DNA of 64,000 bases, from positions 267,313 to 331,312 of the forward strand of contig JBNKZU010000015.1 in the NCBI GenBank assembly GCA_050301795.1. The letters run 5' to 3'. This document shows positions 28,116-37,112 of the stretch, one piece after another (within the stretch, counting starts at the first letter, position 1; each line of letters begins with the position of its first letter). Below the pieces are notes generated by a model, which had not been told where the DNA came from, searched no databases, and saw only the letters and a program-made list of their open reading frames with translations. This DNA is from JBNKZU01 sp050301795 (GTDB lineage Bacteria; Pseudomonadota; Gammaproteobacteria; Thiohalomonadales; Thiohalomonadaceae). Position numbers and translations under genes: made by a program.

Positions 28116-28583
28116 TCATGGTGATGATTGTGCAAGGATTGATACAAATTGATCGACTCTTTTTCGGTTTACACCTCGATCACTATAACCCGCTCTCGAT
28201 GCTGAACGGATATGAATAACTGATTCGCTGGCATCTAGCCTTATTTCAAGATCATCAACGAAACCAAAAACGCTTGAGCTAAATGTTGCTGCGATATAGC
28301 CCTCCTGACGTGTAACTACTTTTCCGCCCATTTTCTCAATAACCATGGTTATTTGATTAAATAACAGATCATGATTGGTCTGATTAACCTTAAATGGTGA
28401 ATAATAGTGCTTAGTATCATCGGGGTATTCACTACAAACACAGTTGGGCGTGGAATCACAGCGCTTTAACCTTGATTCGACTAATCCTGGTGGTGCTCCC
28501 GATTTTGATTTTTGTGCCATCCATAAAAAGCTGATCACAATCACTATTCCAATAACAGACGCAATGAATAAAACCACCTTCAT
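28116..28583 (-). CDS. DUF1499 family protein
   Basis: 155 residues with one N-terminal membrane helix (VVLFIASVIGIVIVISFLW) and a DUF1499 domain. The domain's marks are CDSTPNCVCSEYPDD, EGYIAATFSSSVFGFVDDLEI, and IRSASRAGYSDRGVNRKRVD. Family function is unknown, with the domain expected on the periplasmic side. It overlaps the DUF1624 gene by 4 bases (ATGA) and is third in a three-gene operon. Confidence 0.85.
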   Translation of the reverse strand: MKVVLFIASVIGIVIVISFLWMAQKSKSGAPPGLVESRLKRCDSTPNCVCSEYPDDTKHYYSPFKVNQTNHDLLFNQITMVIEKMGGKVVTRQEGYIAATFSSSVFGFVDDLEIRLDASESVIHIRSASRAGYSDRGVNRKRVDQFVSILAQSSP

Positions 28584-29242
28584 ATAATGGACCTCACTAA
28601 ATAGATTGCTGAAAACATAATTGGCTGATGGATAAGATAAATGATTAAAGAGTGCCTGCTCATATAATTCAAAAATCTCGAATGAAGTGGATAGGCAACC
28701 CTCTCAATTCCGACATAATGAACAAATATACCGATCAGCACCACTCCTACCCATGGAAATACCGGGATGTAATCGATCGATTTTTGATCCATCTCATAAA
28801 AGGGGATACCTATATCAAATCCCAGATGCAGCACCAGCATTACAATTCCGACTCCTAAAGCAAGTCGCGGCATAAAAACAAATGGCAGTGCTATAACTGA
28901 TGTGGCGGCAATACAGTGCAGTATTCCAAAATAGACCCATTTGTCAGGATACATAATCCATGTTGACAGTGAGATAAGTGCTGCAAAAATCACGAGCTTG
29001 CCTAGCCTTAGATTAAACTTGCGCCATTGGATGCCGTTAATGTGTGACAGTCTTAAGGAGATGCCAACACAGATTAAAAACAGAAAAACAATAAAGCGTG
29101 GAAGGTAAAACCAGAAGCCATGATAGAAATCGATCTGAATAAATTTAAACTGTGTCAGATCGTACATTAAATGAAAGATAATCATTAAGATGATTGCACT
29201 TGCTCTGATATGGTCAATGATCTCAATTCGTTGTGTTGTCAT
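28580..29242 (-). CDS. DUF1624 family membrane protein (acyltransferase-like)
   Basis: 220-residue polytopic inner-membrane protein. The N-terminal RIEIIDHIRASAIILMIIFHLMYDL fits the DUF1624 / heparan-alpha-glucosaminide N-acetyltransferase-like family, whose first helix carries an Asp-x-x-Arg and a conserved His. Six to seven hydrophobic segments follow. It probably transfers an acyl group onto an exported substrate (family-level inference). It overlaps the genes on both sides by 4 bases. Confidence 0.78.
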   Translation of the reverse strand: MTTQRIEIIDHIRASAIILMIIFHLMYDLTQFKFIQIDFYHGFWFYLPRFIVFLFLICVGISLRLSHINGIQWRKFNLRLGKLVIFAALISLSTWIMYPDKWVYFGILHCIAATSVIALPFVFMPRLALGVGIVMLVLHLGFDIGIPFYEMDQKSIDYIPVFPWVGVVLIGIFVHYVGIERVAYPLHSRFLNYMSRHSLIIYLIHQPIMFSAIYLVRSII

Positions 29243-29868
29243 TTTGTTAAAAACACCACATCCGGTTTGATGATGTCCAGCTTCATCCCACTATCGGATG
29301 CTATCCATTCAAAGGTTTTCACTGAATAAAAGGCGATATGGGTTGGGTCATTTTTGTAGTGCCAGTGGATAAAGGCATCGTAACTGAGCGCACGTTTTGT
29401 CATCACTGCGAGGATACCCTCAGGCTTTAACACATTGATCAAACGAGTTAGCTCGTAGCGTGGTTTTGCTAAATGCTCAATGACCTCGGTTGCGGTGATA
29501 AAGTCGTATTGTTGATTAAAAACCCCAGTATCAGGGTAATAGAAAGGATCAAATAGAGTCATATTAAAGCCCTTCTCTTGCAGCATCACCGAGAGTGTCG
29601 GCCCAGGGCCACAACCAAAGTCGAGACCTTTGCTCCCAGGCGCAACACGTTGGATTAAGGGTTCGTAAACGCGCAATAAGAATTCACGGTAGTGATCATC
29701 ATTGGGATTATTCTGGTGCAGATCATACTCTGCCCGCTCATCAGATGGCTTTAGATGATACTGTTTTGGCACAAAAACCAGTTCGCACTCACCACATTGC
29801 AGATACTCCCGCTTGTGATCACGATGATACTGTTTTGTGTTTGAGCTTTGGCACAACGGGCAGATCAT
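29239..29868 (-). CDS. Class I SAM-dependent methyltransferase with N-terminal zinc-ribbon
   Basis: 209 residues. The N-terminal CPLCQSS...CGECELVF has two CxxC pairs of a zinc ribbon. The Rossmann methyltransferase core then begins with LDFGCGPGPTLSVM (motif I), followed by ITATEVIEHL. Substrate unknown. It is the first gene of the operon with DUF1624 and DUF1499 genes, and is divergent from the adenylate cyclase at 30014 across a 145-base gap. Confidence 0.82.
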   Translation of the reverse strand: MICPLCQSSNTKQYHRDHKREYLQCGECELVFVPKQYHLKPSDERAEYDLHQNNPNDDHYREFLLRVYEPLIQRVAPGSKGLDFGCGPGPTLSVMLQEKGFNMTLFDPFYYPDTGVFNQQYDFITATEVIEHLAKPRYELTRLINVLKPEGILAVMTKRALSYDAFIHWHYKNDPTHIAFYSVKTFEWIASDSGMKLDIIKPDVVFLTK

Positions 29869-30013
29869 GTTTAGATTCCAAATGAGCTATCTGTCAGCTA
29901 TCAATTGAGTGGTGATAAAACCTAATCCTACACTCAGGTGGTTATTAACCATAGTGATCGGTATGATTCAGAATCATCTATAGTTCAGGGATCTAACTGC
30001 GGAACATATTCTG

Positions 30014-32056
30014 ATGGCATCACTATCTAAAGTGGTTACAACGATTCTAAGTCGATGGCCTGTGATTTTTTTGATCACATTGGCCTCTGCAACCATTTTT
30101 ACGGTCATTGCGCTTTACTACAACCAAAATCCTTTTTTAGAAGCCTTTGAGGACAAATCATACGATCTACGTTTTAAAAATATTCGCGGCCCGATTACAC
30201 CAAGTGATCAGATTGTGATTGTCGCGATTGATGATGCCAGTATTGCTGAGCTTGGACGTTTTCCATGGAGCCGTAGCAACTATCTACCACTACTAAAGAA
30301 TCTCTCGAATGCCGGGGCAAAGGCGATTCTGTTTGATGCCTTCTTTTCTGAAACGGAGGATGAAACAACCGATCTCGCCTTCGCCAAGGCAATTAAAGAG
30401 GCGGGAAATGTCATTTTGGCGACCCATTTCAACCTTGATCCCAACTTTAAGGTATTGGGTCACACCCGATCATTGCCTCTACTTGAGGAGCAAGCCCTCG
30501 GTGGTGCACACATCAATTTTGTTCCTGAAGATGACGGCGTTAATCGACGCAATATTCTGGTGCTTGAGGAGGATGGAAAACTGGTTCCATCATTAGGTCT
30601 ACGTGGAGCAATGGCCGCGTTATCGGTAGACCATTTCTCAGTGAATGATTTTTCCATCGATCTGGGTCAGCGATCGATTCCAGTGGATTATAACCGGGCA
30701 ATGTGGATTAACTATATTGGCAAATCGGGGGTTTATCCTCTCTATTCGTTTAGCGATGTTTCCAATGGACGAATCAGCCCAACGTTATTTAAAGATAAGA
30801 TTGTTTTTATCGGTGCTACGGCGATTGGCATCTATGATATGCGGGTCACCCCGTTTGATAAAAATACTCCCGGAGTAGAGACCCATGCCACCGTTGCCGA
30901 TAACATCATTACAGGACGTTTTATTCAGCAATCTGAAATTGAGGCCGTTATAGATATTCTGTTTATTACGCTTATTGGCCTTATTACCTTTATTCTTACT
31001 GCACGTTTGCAGCTCTACATAGCGATTCCATTAACTCTCATTATTTCTGCCGGTTATGTTTGGATTGCTTACCAATTCTTTATCGCAGGACAGTGGATTA
31101 ACATCATCTATCCTATGACCTCTGCATTTGCATCACTATTGGTTGGTGGGAGTTTTCGCTATTTGATCCTTGAGCGTCGGGCGAGAGAGATGCGATCTAT
31201 CTTTTCCAGCTATATCTCGCCCAAGCTGGTGGCACAGTTGGAGCGACAGCCAGATGCGGCTCAAATCGGCGGTGATACCAAAGAGATCACTATCATCTTT
31301 ACCGATATTATTGGCTTTACCTCGTTTTCTGAAAACCATACACCTCTGGAAGTCGTAACCCGACTCAACGAGTATCTTGCTGTGATGGTTAAGGTGGTGA
31401 CCGAAAACGACGGCACTGTCGACAAGTTTATGGGTGATGGCATTATGATCTACTGGGGTGCGCCCCTTGCTCAGGAGGCGCATGCGGATCGAGCGATTAA
31501 GACGGTACTCGCCATGATGTCAGCCCTGCAAAGACTCCAACTCAAATGGGAAGCAGAGGGACAAAAGCCCTTTGTGTTCCGTGCAGGGATCAATTCTGGT
31601 GAGGTCATTGCCGGTAATATCGGCTCCAGTGGTAAGAAAATGGAGTATACCGTGATCGGCGATACCGTGAATCTGGGAGCGAGACTTGAAAGTATCGCTA
31701 AATACTACGGGGTTCGGGTTATTGTCTCTGAGAGCAGCTATCAACAGGCGCAAGAGCACTATCTTTTCCGGGAGTTGGATCTAATTCTGGTAGTGGGTAA
31801 ACATATTCCGGTCAAGATCTATGAATTAATTACATCAACATCGCCAATGACAGAAGAGGCGGTTCAACAATTCCACAATGCGCTTGCGCTCTACCGTTCA
31901 CAGCGCTGGCAAGAGGCTATTTCAGCCTTTGAAGCGGTGTCTGAGCTGGTTTGTGATGATGTACCTAGTCAACTATATATTGACCGCTGCCACGCATTTA
32001 TGCGCTCACCGCCACCGGATAACTGGAATGGCGTATTTACTCATGATAAAAAATAG
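30014..32056 (+). CDS. CHASE2-domain adenylate/guanylate cyclase
   Basis: 680-residue membrane cyclase making a cyclic nucleotide in response to a periplasmic signal. Topology: N-terminal helix at about 18-40, CHASE2 sensor domain from about 45 to 300 (KSYDLRFKNIRG, IVIVAIDDASI, GRFPWSR, FDAFFSE), three helices from about 310 to 385, then the class III cyclase domain. The cyclase has IFTDIIGFTSFSE and KFMGDGIMIYWGAP (metal aspartates) and YTVIGDTVNLGARLE. A short TPR-like tail ends the protein. The next gene starts 75 bases downstream. ATP rather than GTP preference is not determined. Confidence 0.9.
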   Translation: MASLSKVVTTILSRWPVIFLITLASATIFTVIALYYNQNPFLEAFEDKSYDLRFKNIRGPITPSDQIVIVAIDDASIAELGRFPWSRSNYLPLLKNLSNAGAKAILFDAFFSETEDETTDLAFAKAIKEAGNVILATHFNLDPNFKVLGHTRSLPLLEEQALGGAHINFVPEDDGVNRRNILVLEEDGKLVPSLGLRGAMAALSVDHFSVNDFSIDLGQRSIPVDYNRAMWINYIGKSGVYPLYSFSDVSNGRISPTLFKDKIVFIGATAIGIYDMRVTPFDKNTPGVETHATVADNIITGRFIQQSEIEAVIDILFITLIGLITFILTARLQLYIAIPLTLIISAGYVWIAYQFFIAGQWINIIYPMTSAFASLLVGGSFRYLILERRAREMRSIFSSYISPKLVAQLERQPDAAQIGGDTKEITIIFTDIIGFTSFSENHTPLEVVTRLNEYLAVMVKVVTENDGTVDKFMGDGIMIYWGAPLAQEAHADRAIKTVLAMMSALQRLQLKWEAEGQKPFVFRAGINSGEVIAGNIGSSGKKMEYTVIGDTVNLGARLESIAKYYGVRVIVSESSYQQAQEHYLFRELDLILVVGKHIPVKIYELITSTSPMTEEAVQQFHNALALYRSQRWQEAISAFEAVSELVCDDVPSQLYIDRCHAFMRSPPPDNWNGVFTHDKK

Positions 32057-32131
32057 CGTATGCACTTTGCGCTAGCTCTTTGTTATTGCTAGGCTCACAA
32101 TAGATACGGATAAAAAAACAGGACGCGAAAT

Positions 32132-35100
32132 ATGTCATTTTACAACTTACGTCGGTTATTAATTACAACACTCCCAATAATTCTCGTCGCCTGTTCTTCA
32201 GCGCCTAAATTACCGCCCTCAACGACGCTGGTCAGTGTTGATTTTCTCGGCACAATAACCACTGCCAAATCAGCAACCCGACTCCTGAGCTGGCACAATA
32301 ATCGCCTCTATTTCGCACTCGAAAACGGCTCGGTTTTGGTCACTGATGACAGTGGCAGCAAGATCACTGAGCTACCGGCAAAGATCTCTGGTAACAAGCT
32401 ACTCAGCAAACCACAGGCTGTCGCATTTACCGATGAGCATATCTACGTTGTCGATAGCGGAACCGATCAGGTGGTGATCTATCAAAACAACGGTAAGCTC
32501 GAAGGTGTTTTTGGAAAAAGTGGGGATGGCCGTCTTCGCTCACCTCAGGGGATCGCCATTCATGATGGCATTGTTTATGTTGCCGATAGCGGACATAGTC
32601 GCATCCAGCTTTTCGGGATTAATGGTGTTGTGTTATCGACCCTGAATATTAATACCAACCCACGTAACCTTGAGCGTTTTTCCGATAAAGAAGAGACCTT
32701 CAAACTCGATGAACCAATCGATATTGCGCTTGATCAACAAGGCAGAGTCTTTGTGTTGGATGCCAATAACTCCAGAATACGTGTTTATGATCAAAACGGC
32801 CTCTATCTGAATACGCTGCCTAAAGGCGGAAAGATTATCGATATGGTCATCTCGGATTCAGGCATCTTTGCGATCGACACCTCCAGCTACTCTGTTAACC
32901 AATATGGATTTGATCTCAGACTTATCACCAGCATCGGATCCAAAGGTGAAGGCAAAGGACAATTCAAGAGTTTAAATGGCGTTGCAATTAACACTGAGCA
33001 CCACTTGTATATTGGTGATCATGATGCTCTGGCGGTTCACAAATACAAGGCAAAGCCTGTTGAGCCACAATCCATTAAGGATCAACTAGCGACGCGTGAA
33101 TCGGTAAAATGGGTTGGAGATTCTAAGCTAGATGTCAGCAAATTTGCCTGGGATGGTGAAGATACCCTCTATGCGATCAATGAAAAGGAGAAATCGATCA
33201 TTAAGCTCGCAAAAGGAGAGCGTACAAAAACCTTTAAGATTAAAGACTTCACCCCGGTCTCACTCGCGGTCGCTAACGATGGAATGGTGTGGGCGATTGA
33301 TGGAGAGAACTATCGCATCGTCAAACTTGATGAGATCGGTAATATCGTTAACCGCTTTGGCACAAAAGAGAAGATGCTAAGTGATGGCGGTGCCGGTGAG
33401 TTTGATGCGCCTGTCGATATTGCGATCTCCAGTAAAGGACTCATATTTATTGCCGATCAGGATAACCATTGGATTCAGGTCTTTAATAAAGATGGGATCT
33501 ATATCAACACCATTCGCCAGACCCTGAATAAACAACGCTTTCTTGATGAACCCAGTGCGATTGCTTTTGATCCCTACGATAACCTCTATGTTCTGGATAA
33601 ATCGGATAACACCATCTTCATCTTCTCGGCTGATGGCAAGCCTAAAGGACAGATCAATAATAAAGAGGGTAAAAGCCCAGGCAATCTAAAAGATCCAACA
33701 GACCTGATGGCGAACCACCATACCGTTCTGGTTTTGGATGATAATAGAATCAAAGTCTACAGCCACGATGGTGACTACCTCTATTCGATGGGTGGCAAAG
33801 GTAGCGACCTCGGGCAGTTTGATAAGCCAATCGCGATTTCGCCCAAAACCGACGATACCTTTACCGTTTCTGATTCGGGTAATGCCAAACTACAATCACT
33901 CACCACGCTTTATAAACCTGTTCCGATTAAAGCGTTTGTCGCCAAAGGCGATATGCACGCGGTTCATCTAAGCTGGCAAGCGGTTGATCTACCCTATATT
34001 GATCACTATCAGGTCTATCGGGCTGAAGCTGAAAACGGACCCTTCACCAAACTTGAACCAACCATTGAGAATAAATATCACGACAAAAACCTTGATGCTG
34101 ATAAAACCTATTACTACTTGGTCAGTGCGGTAACTCAGTTTGGATATGAGGGCACAATGGATACGCTGGTTAATGCAGCAACGACCCGCTACATCCCTGT
34201 GCCACCTCAAGATGCACAGGCCATTCCAGATAAATGGCAAATTGAACTTAAATGGACACCATTGAGCGAACGGTACTCCAGCAGCTATCTCATCTACAAA
34301 AAATCTGCGACCGAAAAAGAGGAGTACTCAAAGATTGGCGCGACCAGCGAACCCAGCTTTGTTATCAAATCACTTGAGCCAAACACCGACTACACCTTCT
34401 ACATCTCGGCCATTAGCACTGATGGTATTGAGTCTGAAAAGGTGTCGGCAACCGCAACAACTAAAAGCTCTTCTGCATCACCGCTAGAAATCACAATTTT
34501 AGAGATGCAAAACATCTTCTCAAATACCTACAAAATCTACGAGCAGGATGGCATCGGCACCATCAGGTTAACCAATAATACTGGTAGCACCATGAATAAC
34601 ATCAACATCGGTTTTATGTTGAAAGACTTCATGGACTTCCCTACAGGATCACAGATAGCGATGCTAGAACCAGGACAGAGTAAAGAGATCACCCTTAAGG
34701 CTGTCTTTAATAACAACATCCTGACTGTGACCGAAGATACCCCGGTTCAAACCGAGCTAACGGCATCCTATTTCTCAAACAATGTAAAAAAACAGTTCAT
34801 AAAGAATCACACCACAAACATCTATGAAAAGCATCGCTTGAGTTGGGATAACCACGGTCGTTTTGCATCGTTTATCACGCCCAAGGATCCACTCCTGCTG
34901 AGCTATGTACGCTCGATTGCAACCCAATTTAAAGAGACGCATCTAAAAGCACAATCTGCTGCAAACCTCTTTAATTCACTGGGAATTATGGGACTGACCT
35001 ATATTCAGGATCCAACCAACCCATACCAGGTTACATCCGGTAAAACCGATTTTGTTGACTATATTCAGTACCCTCGTGAAACGCTTGAGCGCAAATCGGG

Positions 35101-35917
35101 AGATTGTGATGATCTGGTAGCGCTCTACTCGGCTGCACTTGAGAGCTTAGGCATCGAAACAAGAGTAATCGAAGTTCCAGGACACATGTTGATGATGTTT
35201 AACACCGGGATTGCTGCTGACAGCGATGGCTACACAATGGAAAACATGTATGTCATTCATGATGAGATGCTCTGGATTCCGGTTGAAACAACACTTGTTG
35301 GCAGCTCATTCTTAAAAGCGTGGGAGACCGGAAGTCAGAAATACTATCAATGGAAGGATAACGGCCTGACGCTTCTCGACATCCAGCAATCTTGGCGTAC
35401 ATTTAAACCGGCCAGTCTGCCGCAAGCCGAATGGAAACCGGCTGCTATCTCACGTAAAAGTATTGAAGAGGCCTTTCCCGGTGAGTTTATGAGTGTGCTT
35501 AAGATTGGCATTCAAACCAAGATTCGACCCTATTCGAAACAACTCGAAACCTCACCTAATGACATTCATGCCCATATGCAGATTGGCATTATCTATGCGA
35601 AAGCGGGTGAGCTTATCGAGTCAATGAAATACTTTGACAAAATTATTGAGATGGAGCCGAACAATGCTGCCGCGCACAACAATCGTGGCAACATCCTGAT
35701 GTTAGAAGATAAACCAAAAGAGGCGATCAACGCCTATACCAAAGCTACAGAATCTGATGCCAACGATGCGCTGATCTGGATTAATCTTGCAAAAACCTAT
35801 AAAGCACTTAACGATACCAATCGTGCAAAAGAGGCCTTTATTAAGGCGGTCGATCTCGACCCATCGATTAAAAACAGCTATCGCGTAATGGCTCTTGAGC
35901 TTCTAAACACGCTCTAA
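32132..35917 (+). CDS. Giant NHL-FN3-transglutaminase-TPR lipoprotein
   Basis: 1261 residues, exported and lipid-anchored (LVAC, Cys21). Order of parts: NHL-type beta-propeller repeats from about 60 to 590, with recurrent ADSGHSRIQLF, LDANNSRIRVYD and ADQDNHWIQVF units. Two fibronectin III domains follow at about 595-800 (YQVYRAEAENGPF, YLIYKKSA), then a CARDB-like beta region. A transglutaminase-like domain has its Cys near residue 990 in KSGDCDDLVALY and His in VPGHMLMMF. TPR repeats run from about 1143 to 1255. The architecture suggests a scaffold or protein-modifying envelope factor. Substrate unknown. It is flanked by a cyclase and a small exported protein. Confidence 0.8.
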   Translation: MSFYNLRRLLITTLPIILVACSSAPKLPPSTTLVSVDFLGTITTAKSATRLLSWHNNRLYFALENGSVLVTDDSGSKITELPAKISGNKLLSKPQAVAFTDEHIYVVDSGTDQVVIYQNNGKLEGVFGKSGDGRLRSPQGIAIHDGIVYVADSGHSRIQLFGINGVVLSTLNINTNPRNLERFSDKEETFKLDEPIDIALDQQGRVFVLDANNSRIRVYDQNGLYLNTLPKGGKIIDMVISDSGIFAIDTSSYSVNQYGFDLRLITSIGSKGEGKGQFKSLNGVAINTEHHLYIGDHDALAVHKYKAKPVEPQSIKDQLATRESVKWVGDSKLDVSKFAWDGEDTLYAINEKEKSIIKLAKGERTKTFKIKDFTPVSLAVANDGMVWAIDGENYRIVKLDEIGNIVNRFGTKEKMLSDGGAGEFDAPVDIAISSKGLIFIADQDNHWIQVFNKDGIYINTIRQTLNKQRFLDEPSAIAFDPYDNLYVLDKSDNTIFIFSADGKPKGQINNKEGKSPGNLKDPTDLMANHHTVLVLDDNRIKVYSHDGDYLYSMGGKGSDLGQFDKPIAISPKTDDTFTVSDSGNAKLQSLTTLYKPVPIKAFVAKGDMHAVHLSWQAVDLPYIDHYQVYRAEAENGPFTKLEPTIENKYHDKNLDADKTYYYLVSAVTQFGYEGTMDTLVNAATTRYIPVPPQDAQAIPDKWQIELKWTPLSERYSSSYLIYKKSATEKEEYSKIGATSEPSFVIKSLEPNTDYTFYISAISTDGIESEKVSATATTKSSSASPLEITILEMQNIFSNTYKIYEQDGIGTIRLTNNTGSTMNNINIGFMLKDFMDFPTGSQIAMLEPGQSKEITLKAVFNNNILTVTEDTPVQTELTASYFSNNVKKQFIKNHTTNIYEKHRLSWDNHGRFASFITPKDPLLLSYVRSIATQFKETHLKAQSAANLFNSLGIMGLTYIQDPTNPYQVTSGKTDFVDYIQYPRETLERKSGDCDDLVALYSAALESLGIETRVIEVPGHMLMMFNTGIAADSDGYTMENMYVIHDEMLWIPVETTLVGSSFLKAWETGSQKYYQWKDNGLTLLDIQQSWRTFKPASLPQAEWKPAAISRKSIEEAFPGEFMSVLKIGIQTKIRPYSKQLETSPNDIHAHMQIGIIYAKAGELIESMKYFDKIIEMEPNNAAAHNNRGNILMLEDKPKEAINAYTKATESDANDALIWINLAKTYKALNDTNRAKEAFIKAVDLDPSIKNSYRVMALELLNTL

Positions 35918-35949
35918 GGATGCAATACCACTTAGGATTGGAGAAAACT

Positions 35950-36381
35950 ATGAAACAGATGATTAAGACCATTGCACTCGCAGCACTTGTTGCGACTCAT
36001 CCTCTCTATGGCGCTGACGATGCCGACAATACCGACCAAACTCAAAAGGCTGCCGTTCAGAAAGAGGCACCAAGCTTTTGGGAGAGTATTCGTAAAAAGA
36101 TCGAAACCTTTACACCGAAAAAAAAGCTGACCTCAACCAATGCTGTCGGTGGTGTTCGTGGTGCACAGGTTGATACCGATGATCTCTACTGGAAAGGCGA
36201 GGCGATTATCACAGAGATCGACGTCGCTGAACTTGAGTTATTCAAAAATGCACTCACGCTATTTGAGGCCGGTAACAAAAAAGATGCCACAAATGCCTTT
36301 GAGCAATTTATCGGTGAATACCCAAAGAGCACATTAGCGGCTGATGCAAAAGAGGCGTTAGGAATCTTACAGACTCAGTAA
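35950..36381 (+). CDS. Small exported TPR-like protein
   Basis: 143 residues from ATG 35950, which has GGAGA just upstream; an in-frame ATG at 35920 directly follows the previous stop but lacks a ribosome-binding site. A signal peptide (IKTIALAALVATHPLYGA) leads into a charged linker. A C-terminal helical hairpin reads LFEAGNKKDATNAFEQFIGEYPKSTLAADAKEALGIL, like a YbgF/CpoB tetratricopeptide unit. It is probably a periplasmic partner of the giant lipoprotein upstream, 32 bases away. Confidence 0.7.
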   Translation: MKQMIKTIALAALVATHPLYGADDADNTDQTQKAAVQKEAPSFWESIRKKIETFTPKKKLTSTNAVGGVRGAQVDTDDLYWKGEAIITEIDVAELELFKNALTLFEAGNKKDATNAFEQFIGEYPKSTLAADAKEALGILQTQ

Positions 36382-36415
36382 TCATTGCTTTGTATATAAT
36401 GTGATTCGAGGCGCT

Positions 36416-36880
36416 CTATTTTCTGCGTGACTTTCCAGTGATGTGGCTAGGAGTAATCTTGAACACTCTCGTTTTATGTGTAAGCGCATTGATATATTGA
36501 CCACCCTGCTCGATATAATCTGGTGAGTATTTCTGAACCAGCCCTTCAAGTGCCTGCTGTTTTTCAGTATCAAACACCTCCTCAGCATGACCGGCAACAA
36601 CTGCGCTTTCATACTTGGTGCTGAATTTATCTGAAAGAATCTCGGTTTTCCCGACTGCACAAAATGACACGGATTGATTACTCTCTATATTTTCAATTTT
36701 TCTACCCTCAATCGCACAGTGAAAATAGAGACAACCATCCATAAAGCAGAAACTAATCGGAATACCATAAGGCTGATGATCCATAGACGCAGTCGATAAC
36801 ACACCATATTCAGCGCTATTTAAAACAGATAGCGTCTCATCTAACGGAATCTCTCTATCTTTTCTGCGAATCTCTCTCAT
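36416..36880 (-). CDS. Pyridoxamine 5'-phosphate oxidase-related FMN-binding protein
   Basis: 154 residues with the split-barrel flavin-binding fold of the PNPOx-like/NimA group: EYGVLSTASMDHQPYGIPISFCFMDGCLYFHCA and GRKIENIESNQSVSFCAVG. Typical members are FMN-dependent reductases or heme/flavin-binding proteins of unknown substrate. It is a single-gene unit converging on the small TPR-like gene at 36381. The gap to the next gene (36881-37112) shows nothing recognisable. Confidence 0.82.
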   Translation of the reverse strand: MREIRRKDREIPLDETLSVLNSAEYGVLSTASMDHQPYGIPISFCFMDGCLYFHCAIEGRKIENIESNQSVSFCAVGKTEILSDKFSTKYESAVVAGHAEEVFDTEKQQALEGLVQKYSPDYIEQGGQYINALTHKTRVFKITPSHITGKSRRK

Positions 36881-37112
36881 CGTTCAGATCATCAAATGGA
36901 TAACAACGCTACATTATTGCACTAACCAATGGGCTAAAAAATACAAAAATAATGGTTCAATCATTGACGACTAAGCAACACATCGATCAATCGTCTCTGT
37001 TACAAACCCCACAATTGCCTGTCACCATAAATCTAAGTCACTGATATCGTAACGATTTAGTTCTTGGCACCACACTTGCTATCTATTAAAAAACTGATAC
37101 GCCAAGAGAACG

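Noticed and set aside
31418..31430. CTGTCGACAAG, similar to the prp operator
   Set aside because: Inside the cyclase coding region and lacks one palindrome half; probably chance.
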